A stretch of DNA of 64,000 nt, from positions 6,138,001-6,202,000 of the forward strand of contig OZ253536.1 in NCBI GenBank assembly GCA_965262425.1, read 5' to 3'. Position numbers and translations under genes: made by a program. Source of the DNA: CAZOZZ01 sp965262425 (GTDB taxonomy: Bacteria; Acidobacteriota; Terriglobia; 20CM-2-55-15). Below, piece after piece: positions 63,476-64,000 of the stretch. Under the pieces are notes generated by a model. That model made no database searches. It saw only the letters and a program-made list of their open reading frames with translations, and had not been told where the DNA came from. Positions within the stretch are counted from its first letter, which is position 1, and each line of letters starts with the position of its first letter.

Positions 63476-64000
63476 TTAGTCCTTGGCTTGGCCGATGGCC
63501 CAGAGAGCGAAATCCGAACGGATGAAGATCTGGCCGGCCACCATTGCGGGGGAACTGAGCGTGTAGTCGTTCAGATTGTTTTCCGCAAGGATCTCGAAGC
63601 TGGGCCCGGCCTTGATCACGGTCGTGACGCCGTTCTCGTTGGTGAAGTAGATCTTGCCGTCGGCCAGGACTGGAGATGAGCTGTAGGTGCCGGATTTGAG
63701 TCGTTGACCTCCATACACTTCCTCGCCCGTTCGCGCATCGTAGCAATACAACACCCCGTTATCCCTGACAACATACAGGTACTTTCCATCGCTGACGGGA
63801 GTTGGAACGTCGGGGCCGTTGTTTGTCGACCAGAGCAGGTGGGAGGTTGTCACGTCGCCGGTGCCGCCGGCTCTCAGCGCGAGCAACGGGCGTTGCCGGC
63901 TCGGGGCAAATACCATGTCTTCAAGGATCAGCGCCGAGGCGACGAGACGGAAGTTTCCGCGGTTCCTCGGGTTCAGACCGTTCGCCCGCCATAGTTCCTT
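63476..64000 (-). CDS. PQQ-like beta-propeller protein (5' end outside window)
   Basis: The last 174 codons of an open frame entering from the window edge. Propeller blades of the PQQ/BamB type are visible: DGKYLYVVRDNGVLYCYDAR-TGEEV, SSSPVLADGKIYFTNENGVT, LSSPAMVAGQIFIRSDFALW. Without the N-terminus, enzyme versus scaffold cannot be decided. The IS1380 element ends 46 bases after its stop. Confidence 0.8.
   Translation of the reverse strand, partial: KELWRANGLNPRNRGNFRLVASALILEDMVFAPSRQRPLLALRAGGTGDVTTSHLLWSTNNGPDVPTPVSDGKYLYVVRDNGVLYCYDARTGEEVYGGQRLKSGTYSSSPVLADGKIYFTNENGVTTVIKAGPSFEILAENNLNDYTLSSPAMVAGQIFIRSDFALWAIGQAKD

Overview
The window (64 kb, moderately GC-rich, no rRNA, tRNA or CRISPR array seen) looks like chromosome of an Acidobacteriota-type bacterium. 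This rests on an 822-residue duplicated orphan permease (ADOP type), a DUF5916 outer-membrane-like protein, several secreted amidohydrolases, a PQQ dehydrogenase, and a large pilus-type locus. The lineage call is an inference from gene content.

Region 1 (1-29205, almost all on the minus strand) is a type IV pilus-like locus whose gene order resembles MSHA systems. In transcription order: a good sigma-70 promoter (29176-29205), assembly ATPase (MshE/GspE type), inner-membrane platform (MshG/GspF type), a PilM-PilN (MshI type) fusion, PilO/MshJ-like, PilP/MshK-like, secretin (MshL type), ExeA/MshM ATPase, MshN/GspB-like TPR protein, prepilin peptidase, a PilS/PilR-like two-component pair, six GspG-like pilins and four about 400-residue pilins. 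Each of the four carries a carboxypeptidase-regulatory-like domain plus a second beta-rich module. A secreted IPT/TIG protein sharing that regulatory-like module is cut by the window start. One plus-strand gene inside the locus encodes a class III nucleotidyl cyclase fused to a Ser/Thr kinase and a receiver-like tail.

The pilus locus carries several separate lesions. The ATPase gene is split by an ISL3-family element with a perfect 8-bp duplication. One pilin is split by a 317-bp MITE and also has a G-run frameshift. A second copy of the MITE separates another pilin's start codon from its ribosome binding site. The PilM-PilN gene has a G-run frameshift. The sensor kinase has two in-frame TGA codons at a 17-nt local duplication. 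The MITE ends match the ends of the resident ISL3 element, so mobilisation in trans is likely.

Region 2 (29255-47985) holds a GAF-GGDEF cyclase, a DUF5916 protein, an M20 amidohydrolase, an M19 dipeptidase lipoprotein, a small unknown protein paired with a ClpB-D2-like AAA+ ATPase, IS630 copies 1 and 2, a degenerate GGDEF protein, the ADOP permease, a PAS hybrid histidine kinase and an NTF2-like protein. Region 3 (48046-53566) holds glnS with DUF2911, a LuxR-type response regulator, a STAS protein and a D-aminoacylase-like enzyme. Region 4 (53566-64000) holds IS630 copy 3 with an ISL3 element nested inside it, a cytochrome c, a PQQ dehydrogenase, a membrane-spermidine-synthase fusion, an IS1380 element and a partial PQQ-propeller protein.

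Intergenic spaces contain several repeat families: a hairpin element whose two ends covary (three copies), an element with a 30-bp terminal inverted repeat (two copies), a 53-bp palindrome with IS630-like ends, and simpler inverted repeats. Several of these elements sit at CTAG sites.
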